Assembly: GCA_965657795.1 (NCBI GenBank) | Contig: CBFHQJ010000005.1 | Location: 22,974 to 86,973 of the forward strand | Reading direction: 5' to 3' | Source: SW10 sp965657795 | GTDB lineage: Bacteria > Verrucomicrobiota > Verrucomicrobiia > Verrucomicrobiales > Akkermansiaceae | DNA: 64,000 bases | Part shown: positions 36,026-43,979 of the stretch, in pieces | How positions within the stretch are numbered: position 1 is the stretch's first letter | Layout of the letters: the number at the start of each line of letters is the position of its first letter | The notes under the pieces: model-generated | The model's database searches: none | Seen by the model: only the letters and a program-made list of their open reading frames with translations | Told to the model about the DNA's origin: nothing | Program-made: the position numbers and the translations under genes

Positions 36026-39000
36026 ATGATCGCAAAATCTTCCTTCCTTCCCTTCTACCATGCAGTCGTCGCGCTCGTCGTTCTCCCTTTCAGCGGGCAT
36101 CTTGCGCTCGCTGAAACTCTGACCAATGTCACGATCAGCGAGTTTCTCACCGACAACGACGATGGCATCGTTGATGAAGACAACGACCGCGAAGATTGGA
36201 TCGAAATCTGGAACACCTCGGGGGTCGCCGGAGATCTGGGTGGCTGGTATCTGACCGACGATCCCACCGTTCTCACCAAGTGGGAACTTCCCGCCATCGA
36301 GATGACAAGCGGCGGGTATCTGGTGGTTTTCGCATCCGGGAAAGACCGCACGGATCCTGCCAGCGAACTTCACACCAACTTCCGCCTGCAGCGCGAAGCC
36401 GGCGGATATCTGGCACTGGTCAAGCCCGATGGCACCACCATCGCCAGCGAGTTCAATGACTACCCGGAGCAATCGAAGGACATCGCTTACGGTGTCGGAA
36501 TCGATGGGGAAACACCCCTCACCTTTTTCTCTGCCGGAGCGCCGGCCAAGTGGCATGTCCCGACCGGCCCCGTGACCGATTGGACGACGACCGACTTCGA
36601 CGATTCGGGCTGGAACAGCGGGGCAACCGGAATTGGTTTTGACAGCCCCGGCGGACGCTACCTTCCTCTCATTGGAGCTGGAGGCGATGCCGGACCCGAG
36701 ATGCGTTCACAAAACGCCACTGTTTACATCCGCGTTCCGTTTGAAGTCGCAGACCCAACAGGAATCAGCAACTTAAACCTGCGCCTGAAATGGGAGGACG
36801 GATTCGTCGCTCATTTGAATGGCACGGAATTCCACAAGGAATCAGCGCCTACCACTCCGGTATGGAACTCCCAATCCACGGATGGGGGACGTAACGAGGA
36901 CAATGCCACAACCTTCTTCAGCTATCCCGTCGACCAGGGAGGTTTGGTCGCCGGCACCAATATCCTTTCCATCCAGGGACTTAATAGCGGCCCGGGCAGC
37001 TCCGACGCCATTTTTGTTCCCGAGCTCACCGGAATCTTCAAAGACACCTCCAACCTTGCCACCGGATTTTTCTCCACCCCTACTCCGGGTGCCGTTAACG
37101 GCATCCGCTACGAAGGACTCGTTGCTGACACCAGCTTCAGCGTTGATCGGGGTGTTTACGACACCGCCTTCAATCTTGAAATCTCAACAGAAACCGCAGG
37201 CGCTGAGATCCGCTACACCACCGACGGAACGCCTCCCAGCGAAACCACCGGTCAAATCTACACCGGACCCATCTCCATCACCGGCACGACCGTGGTCCGC
37301 GCCCTCGCTTACAAGACCGGCTTCCAGTCAACAAACATTGACACGCAAAGTTATATCTTCCCTGAAGACGTCTATGGAGCCCAGTTCTCCGACGCGTTAA
37401 CCGCCGTGCCAACCATTTCATTGGTGACCCAGGCCAACTACGGCCTTCGTTTGATGTCAGTTGCTTCGACAAACGAACTTCCCTCACAATCCGTGGAACG
37501 ACCGGAGAGTTCCCAAGTTGTCGTCGCCCTGGTAAGCGGTCAACTCCACGTGCGGATCATCGACGTCCACATCCGGAGAAGCCAGGAAACCAACAGATTC
37601 GAATACCGAACGGTCATTAACAAAACCGAAAGCCAGCTGTTGGACGGACCGGATAAAACCGATTTGATCAACCTGCTGAACCAAGCCCCCTTTCCCGATG
37701 CCGCATCAATATCTCCGGAGACCCAGAGAGAAATCATTGATAAGGCCATCGCCATCTCGGAACACACTCCCCGCATCCCCTTCCTCCAGGACGGCAGCAA
37801 TGACTACATCGAGCACAAGAGCTCAATCGAAATGATCTATCCCGACGGGACACCGGGATTCCAGGAAGACGCCGGGCTCACCAACTTTGGTGGCGGGTTC
37901 ACCAACTTCACCAAGAAAAGCTTTCGTCTCTACTTCCGAAAGAAGTACGGCGCCGCCAAACTGAAGCACCCCATCTTCGACGGCTTCGAGTATAAAAGCA
38001 TTCCCCCGGTCGACGAATTTGACGCCATCAACCTCCGCAGCGGTTCACATGACATGTCAGCACGCGGCGCGTATATGGGCCCGCGTTTTGCCGACGACTC
38101 CATGCTCGACATGGGACAAATCGCTCCTCACGGACGTTTCGTTCACGTCTATCTCAACGGTCAATATTGGGGACAATACCACTTACGCGAGCGCTGGAAC
38201 GCCGACATGGCATCAAGCTACTTTGGCGGCAAGAAAGAGGACTACGACGCGATCAGCGCCAACAACTCCGGGATGGAATTCCAGACCGGCTCACCCTACG
38301 ATGGCACCGCAGCCTTTTGGACCGAGACCGGAAACCTTTTGAGAGGGCCAGATCCCTTTACCAATGCTGCAGAACATATCGACATTGCAAACCTCATCGA
38401 CTTCATGTTGCTGTGGACCAGCGGGGAGTGCGAAAGCGAATTCCGCGCCTTTGGTTCTCGATCTCAGGGAGTGCCCTTTAAATTTATGGTCAGGGACCCC
38501 GACGGCTTCATGCCCAACGGAGGCTGGAATCATGACCACGCAGTCACCCACAACGGCCCCCTCAGAGCCATGACCGAACTACGCACCGGCGGAAATCCTG
38601 ATTACAATATTCTGCTGGCTGATCGCATTCACAAACACTTCTTTAACGGCGGGGCCCTCACTGCGGAAGCCAGCGTCGAACGCTTGCGAAAGCGATTTGA
38701 AGAGATGCGCTCCGGATTCGCTGCAGAGGCCCGGAGATGGAGTTACCAGACCGTTGGTTCGTGGGAATCCTACGTGAATCGTTGGATGAACACCCAGTTA
38801 CCCCTGCGCAGCACCAGTATGATGCAAAGACTGCGGCAGGCTGGAATGTATCCCGACGTTCTCGCCCCCGCCCTCTCCCAGCATGGAGGCTCCGTTCCAT
38901 CTGGAGGCGGTGTCACCATGTCCACCAACGCTACCGCCATTTACTACACCACCGACGGATCCGACCCCCGCCTGCCCGGGGGTGCCATCAGCCCCACCGC

Positions 39001-40594
39001 AATCAATGCGGACTTCTCTAATGGCGTGCGCAGCCCTGAAGACTTCGCGGTCTCCGGAGATGTTTGGAAGTATCTCGATGACGGCAGCGACCAAGGCACG
39101 GCCTGGAAAGATTCCGACTACGATGACAGCTCGTGGGCCAGCGGTCCCTCGCAACTCGGCTACGGAGAAACAACCGTCCTCACCACGGTGGGCTTCATCG
39201 ACACCGACCCGAATACTCCTGGCAATCAAAAGAATGCCACCACCTACTTTCGCCGGAAGATCATGATCGACGACCCCGCCGACTTCTCAAACTTCCTCAT
39301 CGGTCTCCGCTATGACGATGGGGCAGCCGTTTATGTCAATGGAATCGAGGTCGCCCGCACCGCCACCCTGCCTGCTGGTGCCAACTTCGATACCTACGCC
39401 TCCGGCAACACCCCGGATGAAAACACTTACTTCGAATATCCAATCCCATCTTCACGATTCGTTGATGGCGAGAATACGATCGCAGTTGAAATTCACAACG
39501 CATCACCGGGAAGCTCCGACATCCGCTTCGATCTCACCCTGGGTGGCGAAATTGATCTCACCAATGGCAGCAACGTTACCGAACCCGTCATGTTCGACGG
39601 ACCGACTGAATTCCGGGCAAGGAGTTTCGACAGCAGCACCAATGAATGGAGTGCTCTCACCTCCACCTTCTTCAGCCTCGATACCGTCCCCGCTGCTGCC
39701 ACCAACCTCGTCATCTCGGAGATCCACTATCGCCCCGCCGACCCCAGCTCGCCGGAAGAACTGGCGGTTTCCGCCGACCGCGACGATTTTGAGTTCATCG
39801 AGCTACTCAACACCTCCGCTCAACCCATCGACCTGAGCGGACTCTACTTTGATGAAGGAATCAGCTTCTTCTTCGCCGACAACACCATTCTGCAACCTGG
39901 CAGTCGCCTCGTTCTGGTGAAAGACCTGGAAGCTTTCACCGCCCGCTATGGCACCCTTTCCGAGGGCGAAATTGCCGGGGAATTTGGCGGCCGACTCAGC
40001 AACGATGGCGAACAACTCATCGTGCGTAAGTCAGGCGCGATCGAACTCATCAATCTCACTTACAACGACCAGCTTCCGTGGCCAATCCAAGCTGACGGCG
40101 ATGGCTACTCCATGATCTTCACCGGCAACGTGCAGGCCCAGGGCTCCTCATGGTCAGCGCACGCCTCCATCGGCGGCGGCCCCGGCATGGCCGACACGGC
40201 CCTCACCAGCGGTTACGACGACTGGAAAACTGCCAACGGCATCACCGATGATTTGAGCGACACCGATAACGACGGCCTCACCGCCTTCGCGGAATATGCC
40301 ACCGGCAACGATCCCAATGTTGCCAATGCCGCATCTACAATCACCCAGGGTCTCGTCACCATCGGGCCGGACGGCTTCCTCTCGATCACCTACCAACAAG
40401 GACTCAACGTCACCGACGTTCTCTTCGAAGTTCAGGAATCCTCCGATCTCGAAAACTGGACGACCATCCCCGCGCCCATCCTGGTGGGAGAAGAAATCGA
40501 TGAGCCTACCCAGACGAAGAAAGTCACCCGAAGACTCGCCAGCCCGGTCACGGAAGACACCAAAAACTTCCTGCGAGTCCGCATGGTGCGCTAG
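36026..40594 (+). CDS. Giant secreted lamin-tail / CotH protein with inserted module
   Basis: 1522 residues from the ATG at 36026, which starts a proper signal peptide (MIAKSSFLPFYHAVVALVVL); a TTG 30 bases upstream is less likely. Order: lamin-tail domain (about 35-145); galactose-binding-like beta-sandwich (about 175-345); chitobiase-C-type repeat (about 370-445, RYTTDGTPPSE); CotH domain (about 455-950, with FTNFTKKSFRLYFRKKYG and VYLNGQYWGQYHLRERW) interrupted by an extra stretch at about 468-581; a second chitobiase-type repeat (YYTTDGSDPR) and beta-sandwich (about 975-1195); a lamin-tail domain (about 1225-1390); Asp-rich linker (DTDNDGLTAFAEYATGNDP) and the shared C-terminal module (VQESSDLENW, ending FLRVRMVR). 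Confidence 0.88.
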   Translation: MIAKSSFLPFYHAVVALVVLPFSGHLALAETLTNVTISEFLTDNDDGIVDEDNDREDWIEIWNTSGVAGDLGGWYLTDDPTVLTKWELPAIEMTSGGYLVVFASGKDRTDPASELHTNFRLQREAGGYLALVKPDGTTIASEFNDYPEQSKDIAYGVGIDGETPLTFFSAGAPAKWHVPTGPVTDWTTTDFDDSGWNSGATGIGFDSPGGRYLPLIGAGGDAGPEMRSQNATVYIRVPFEVADPTGISNLNLRLKWEDGFVAHLNGTEFHKESAPTTPVWNSQSTDGGRNEDNATTFFSYPVDQGGLVAGTNILSIQGLNSGPGSSDAIFVPELTGIFKDTSNLATGFFSTPTPGAVNGIRYEGLVADTSFSVDRGVYDTAFNLEISTETAGAEIRYTTDGTPPSETTGQIYTGPISITGTTVVRALAYKTGFQSTNIDTQSYIFPEDVYGAQFSDALTAVPTISLVTQANYGLRLMSVASTNELPSQSVERPESSQVVVALVSGQLHVRIIDVHIRRSQETNRFEYRTVINKTESQLLDGPDKTDLINLLNQAPFPDAASISPETQREIIDKAIAISEHTPRIPFLQDGSNDYIEHKSSIEMIYPDGTPGFQEDAGLTNFGGGFTNFTKKSFRLYFRKKYGAAKLKHPIFDGFEYKSIPPVDEFDAINLRSGSHDMSARGAYMGPRFADDSMLDMGQIAPHGRFVHVYLNGQYWGQYHLRERWNADMASSYFGGKKEDYDAISANNSGMEFQTGSPYDGTAAFWTETGNLLRGPDPFTNAAEHIDIANLIDFMLLWTSGECESEFRAFGSRSQGVPFKFMVRDPDGFMPNGGWNHDHAVTHNGPLRAMTELRTGGNPDYNILLADRIHKHFFNGGALTAEASVERLRKRFEEMRSGFAAEARRWSYQTVGSWESYVNRWMNTQLPLRSTSMMQRLRQAGMYPDVLAPALSQHGGSVPSGGGVTMSTNATAIYYTTDGSDPRLPGGAISPTAINADFSNGVRSPEDFAVSGDVWKYLDDGSDQGTAWKDSDYDDSSWASGPSQLGYGETTVLTTVGFIDTDPNTPGNQKNATTYFRRKIMIDDPADFSNFLIGLRYDDGAAVYVNGIEVARTATLPAGANFDTYASGNTPDENTYFEYPIPSSRFVDGENTIAVEIHNASPGSSDIRFDLTLGGEIDLTNGSNVTEPVMFDGPTEFRARSFDSSTNEWSALTSTFFSLDTVPAAATNLVISEIHYRPADPSSPEELAVSADRDDFEFIELLNTSAQPIDLSGLYFDEGISFFFADNTILQPGSRLVLVKDLEAFTARYGTLSEGEIAGEFGGRLSNDGEQLIVRKSGAIELINLTYNDQLPWPIQADGDGYSMIFTGNVQAQGSSWSAHASIGGGPGMADTALTSGYDDWKTANGITDDLSDTDNDGLTAFAEYATGNDPNVANAASTITQGLVTIGPDGFLSITYQQGLNVTDVLFEVQESSDLENWTTIPAPILVGEEIDEPTQTKKVTRRLASPVTEDTKNFLRVRMVR
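37430..37770 (+). other. Candidate in-frame inserted protein module inside the CotH domain
   Basis: Between the CotH strand VPTISLVT and the block SSIEMIYPDGTPGFQ, where most CotH proteins have only a short loop, about 110 extra residues occur. Their core (VVALVSGQLHVRI, then VINKTESQLLDGPDKTDL, NLLNQAPFPDAASIS and IIDKAIAISEHT) matches, from memory, a roughly 70-residue module that recurs as small ORFs and as inserts in unrelated proteins of cyanobacteria and PVC bacteria ('LHVRIFD...V.DK.E.EL..G..LT.LK..L...PDES.LS...K..II..A.SI.GHT'). The insert keeps the host frame open. No terminal repeats or target duplication are obvious. The boundaries are approximate. Confidence 0.45.
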
Positions 40595-40646
40595 AAAAAG
40601 CAGCGAACCACTTGCCAAGCGCCCGGCATCTTGGCCAAATAATTTG

Positions 40647-41312
40647 GTGAGGAAAAACTTCATTACGGTCACTGAAAGCGAAGGCTGCTGCTGGGACGAA
40701 ACAGATCCTGCTTGTCATCCCTCGTCACTCAGCCGGTGGACAACAAGCACACTCAAACTTGGCAATGACGGAACCCACTTCCTCTTTGTGACGCATGGCC
40801 GGGCCACCCTTCGGTTTCAAGACCATGAATTCCCGCTTCCCACCGGAATGTATGCCGCTGTTCCCGGTTCGTGTGAAGTTTCCGGCGGCTCGGGGATTGT
40901 CGTGACCCGAATTGCCTTCAGCGGATTCTTTCACCTTGGCGGTCCCATCGAAGAAGCCGGTCGCCTTCGCTACATCGATGGCTGCACCGACTCCCTCCTC
41001 ATCCCGCCGGTCCGCTGGGGTGATCCCTGCCTCAACCTCCTTCACATTCCCGCCAACACCAACCAGTCCCAGCACACCCACCCCTCCCACCGGGTGGGTG
41101 TCATCGTCAGCGGCTACGGTCATTGCATCACTCCGGACGGCAACACCCCTCTCATACCCGGGCAGGTCTTCGTCATCCCCGCCGAATCGCAACACAGCTT
41201 TCACACGGAAAAAGAAGCCCTTCGCGTCATCGCCTACCATCCTGAAAGCGACTTCGGCCCAACCGACGAAACCCACCCCATGGTCAACAAAACCATCCTC
41301 AACAACTCATGA
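40647..41312 (+). CDS. Two-cupin (bicupin) protein
   Basis: About 221 residues from a GTG at 40647; the start is uncertain because no ATG fits and the frame is open far upstream inside the previous gene. Two cupin halves are visible: the first with HFLFVTHGRATLRFQDHEFPLP and PGSCEVSGGSG, the second with the metal-type motif in SQHTHPSHRVGVIVSGYGHC and PGQVFVIPAESQHSFHTE, whose His residues suit a metal centre. There is no DNA-binding domain, so it is more likely an enzyme or binding protein than an AraC-type regulator. Its stop overlaps the next start by four bases (ATGA). A weak hairpin (GCCAAG...CTTGGC, 40614-40635) lies just before it. Confidence 0.65.
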   Translation: MRKNFITVTESEGCCWDETDPACHPSSLSRWTTSTLKLGNDGTHFLFVTHGRATLRFQDHEFPLPTGMYAAVPGSCEVSGGSGIVVTRIAFSGFFHLGGPIEEAGRLRYIDGCTDSLLIPPVRWGDPCLNLLHIPANTNQSQHTHPSHRVGVIVSGYGHCITPDGNTPLIPGQVFVIPAESQHSFHTEKEALRVIAYHPESDFGPTDETHPMVNKTILNNS

Positions 41313-42274
41313 AATGCCCCAAGTGCCAGTATCATCAAAAAAGAGGGAAAGATGGCATGGTTTGCAAATCGTGTTCCTACAAATTCTTTTTTGATCCCCA
41401 AAAGGACAAGCTCACCTCATCGACTTCCCTGCACGACAGCCGGTTTAAAGCCATTATAAACCACGCCAGTGCAAACGGCACCTACCACTTCACTCCCGAT
41501 CAACTTTTCAGCAGTGCTCGTCACTTCGGTCGCGAAAGCAAGGTCGGCTGCATCATCGTTGCAGTGGTATTACTCGCAGCCGCAGTGATCGGATTCGCTG
41601 CCGACATAATTGTCCTATTGCTCTTCTCTCTCTTAATCGGCTTCGTGATCTCGGTTACTGGGATCATTCACTTTTTTCGGGGTCCGCAACCCAAACGAAA
41701 AAGCTGGGACCGTTTTGTGAAATACTGGGAGGACGAAGTGGAACCCATTCCCCAACTCATCAAATCACCGGCACTCGGCAATCCTCCGCCCGATTGGAAA
41801 GAGAGCGACATTTATGACTATGGGGTTTCCGGCATCATCCTCTGTGACCGGGAGGAGACCGTCGACTGGCTCGTTCTTAATCAATTCCACAGCCAGACAA
41901 ACACCCTCATTCTGACAGCCGCAGGCTATCCGGAATACTTACGTGGAGTTGCCGAAAATATCCTCGAAAACAAACCGGACCTCCCGGTCCACCTCTTGCA
42001 TGACCCCGGCACTTCCGCAAAATCACTCATTACTCAAAACACTCTTCCGGTCCCGGATTTCACCGACCTTGGACTCGATGAGGCCACCATGGCAGGGCTC
42101 ACCGTCTTGCGAAAACGATTTGGAAAGAAGCAACTCGGCTCTCTCCCTCTCGACGTCATTCCTTACCGCACCTTTTCCGCAGCCTTGACCCATTGCCTCG
42201 CCAACGGAGTTCTTCTTGGCAGCATCCTTGGAGCCAATGCCATGGACTCCGACACCGATATCAGCTTCGGTTAG
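41309..42274 (+). CDS. Zinc-ribbon membrane protein of unknown function
   Basis: A 321-residue protein. The N-terminus is a four-Cys zinc ribbon (C3-x-x-C6 and C19-x-x-C22). Two adjacent membrane helices follow (about 85-125: VGCIIVAVVLLAAAVIGFA and IVLLLFSLLIGFVISVTGII), then a soluble domain of about 190 residues with alternating beta/alpha character (GVSGIILCDREETVDWLV, TLILTAAGYPEYL). I do not recognise the family of that domain. Overlaps the bicupin gene by ATGA and precedes the asparagine-synthetase-like gene by six bases, so the three form one operon and the membrane protein may anchor or regulate the pathway. Confidence 0.75.
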   Translation: MKCPKCQYHQKRGKDGMVCKSCSYKFFFDPQKDKLTSSTSLHDSRFKAIINHASANGTYHFTPDQLFSSARHFGRESKVGCIIVAVVLLAAAVIGFAADIIVLLLFSLLIGFVISVTGIIHFFRGPQPKRKSWDRFVKYWEDEVEPIPQLIKSPALGNPPPDWKESDIYDYGVSGIILCDREETVDWLVLNQFHSQTNTLILTAAGYPEYLRGVAENILENKPDLPVHLLHDPGTSAKSLITQNTLPVPDFTDLGLDEATMAGLTVLRKRFGKKQLGSLPLDVIPYRTFSAALTHCLANGVLLGSILGANAMDSDTDISFG

Positions 42275-42280
42275 ACAACA

Positions 42281-43975
42281 ATGAGTGCTCTCGCCGCCAC
42301 CACCGGCCCCGGCTTACCCGAGATGGTGTCGGCGCTCCAACACCGGGGTGTCAGTCTGGATCGATGGAAATCCAACTCCTTGAGCGCCCAATTGATCGGT
42401 CGCCCCAGTGAATCCCAAACCTTCTCGGACCCCGACTGTCAACTCCTACTGAGCGGCCCCGTCCAAGCTCCGCTTGATATTTTGGAACGCCTGAAACACA
42501 ACCTGAAGGATGGCCTGAACTCTCTTCACGGCCCAGGCATTGCCCTCTTTCTGAAAGATCAAAAGCTCATCGTCGCCCGAGATGGAGCCGGAGGGCGCGC
42601 CCTCAACTACACTTTTCAAGATAGCGCATTTTCCTGCGCATCTGAGACCAAATCGCTCCTGGCACGCCCACGGCAATCAAGAAAACTCCGCCCCGGAGCG
42701 CTGGCCCAATACCTCGCTTATAGTTTTATCCCGGGGCCGGGAACGATGATTGACGGCATATCTTCTCTCCCTGCCGGTAACTATCTCGAAATCGATCTTC
42801 AGAATCCAAGTCCGACAGATCCCGTACCCTGGTTCTTTCCCGAACATCCGGAAGACTCCATCTCCGACGAAGCGAGCACACTTGAGTTTGAAAGAACCTT
42901 TCGAAGTGCCGTAGAACGATTGCTCGTCCAAGCAGGCCCCGCTCCCGCACTCTTTCTCTCCGGTGGACTCGACTCCTCCTGCGTCGCCGCCGAACTTGCG
43001 CGAGATCACTCAAAATCACTCCAGACCTACTCACTCCACTTCGGGAAGGGCTACCCGCACGAACTGGACCATGCGCGCAGCGTGGTCGACTTTTGCGGCA
43101 TCAGGAATCATCACGAAGTCCTCATTCGACCGAAGGACTTTGTCCCAAGACTCGAGAACATGGTCTGGGCCCTCGACGAGCCAATCGGAGATCCCGTAGC
43201 ACTCCCCAATTTTGAACTCGCAGCTCTGGTCGGAAAGAAACACCCGGCCGTTTTCAACGGAGAAGGCGGCGACCCTCTTTTCGGTGGCCCCAAAAACTTC
43301 AACCTTCTCCTCCATCATTGGTATGGTGTCCCGCGACATCTTGAAGATCCACAACATCGGGAGAAGCAATACCTCTCTTCTTATCGACGGGCCTATGAAG
43401 AAGTCGCCCGCCTTATCACTCCGGAATTCCGGGAGCAGTTCGATGCCGAAACCGAACTCGAAGCACCCCTCACTCCCTTCTTCCAGCTTGAGCAACCTTC
43501 GACCTTTCTCGACAAGCTTATGCTCATCAACCAACGGTTGAAAGGAGCCCATCTCATTCAGCCCAAGGTTGAGCGCATGCTCGCTGCTCACAACCTGAGA
43601 CCGCTCTCTCCACTCTTCGACGAAGAAATCATCCGCCTGAGTTTCGCCATCCCACCTTCGAGAAAGCTCGCAAACGGTCAGGAAAAAGTTGTCATGAAGA
43701 AAGCCTTCGCCGGGCGTCTCCCTGACTCAATTCTCCATCGTCCCAAGAGCGGAATGAGAGTCCCGGTTCACTACTGGATGAAGAAGGAAATGCGCGGACA
43801 CATTCGCGATGTCCTTTCGCCCCGGAGGCTCAAACGGGAGGGAATCTTTGACCACAAGAGAGTCAAACAGCTCCTCGCTTACAAGACCGACGAAGGCCCC
43901 GGGCGCTACGGCCTTCGTCTCTGGATGCTCATGACCTTCCAGATTTGGAAGGATCAGTTTAAGATCGAGGTGTGA
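42281..43975 (+). CDS. Asparagine-synthetase-like protein lacking the N-terminal Cys nucleophile
   Basis: A 564-residue protein of AsnB type. The synthetase half is intact: S227-G-G-L-D-S-S233 is the ATP-pyrophosphatase loop and VFNGEGGDPLFGG corresponds to the usual GEGADELFGG. The N-terminal half keeps the layout of the glutamine amidotransferase domain but starts MSALAATTGPG rather than MCGIAG, so the catalytic Cys2 is missing. It should therefore not use glutamine as nitrogen donor and may use ammonia or form another amide, as beta-lactam synthetases do. Last gene of a three-gene operon with a bicupin and a zinc-ribbon membrane protein, which argues for a special pathway rather than plain asparagine supply. 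Its stop lies four bases from the convergent gene's. Confidence 0.85.
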   Translation: MSALAATTGPGLPEMVSALQHRGVSLDRWKSNSLSAQLIGRPSESQTFSDPDCQLLLSGPVQAPLDILERLKHNLKDGLNSLHGPGIALFLKDQKLIVARDGAGGRALNYTFQDSAFSCASETKSLLARPRQSRKLRPGALAQYLAYSFIPGPGTMIDGISSLPAGNYLEIDLQNPSPTDPVPWFFPEHPEDSISDEASTLEFERTFRSAVERLLVQAGPAPALFLSGGLDSSCVAAELARDHSKSLQTYSLHFGKGYPHELDHARSVVDFCGIRNHHEVLIRPKDFVPRLENMVWALDEPIGDPVALPNFELAALVGKKHPAVFNGEGGDPLFGGPKNFNLLLHHWYGVPRHLEDPQHREKQYLSSYRRAYEEVARLITPEFREQFDAETELEAPLTPFFQLEQPSTFLDKLMLINQRLKGAHLIQPKVERMLAAHNLRPLSPLFDEEIIRLSFAIPPSRKLANGQEKVVMKKAFAGRLPDSILHRPKSGMRVPVHYWMKKEMRGHIRDVLSPRRLKREGIFDHKRVKQLLAYKTDEGPGRYGLRLWMLMTFQIWKDQFKIEV

Positions 43976-43979
43976 CCGC

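Noticed and set aside
35972..36556. Minus-strand open frame at the start of the giant CotH gene
   Set aside because: The plus-strand reading gives a signal peptide and lamin-tail domain; the minus frame would cover its promoter and has no motif.
40296..40646. An N-terminal extension of the bicupin protein
   Set aside because: The open frame upstream runs within the CotH gene in another frame and is Pro/Ser/Arg-rich shadow sequence; the cupin similarity starts only after about 40650.
42281..43975. A lasso-peptide or other RiPP gene cluster around the AsnB-like enzyme
   Set aside because: No leader protease, precursor peptide or transporter is adjacent; the neighbours are a bicupin and a zinc-ribbon membrane protein.
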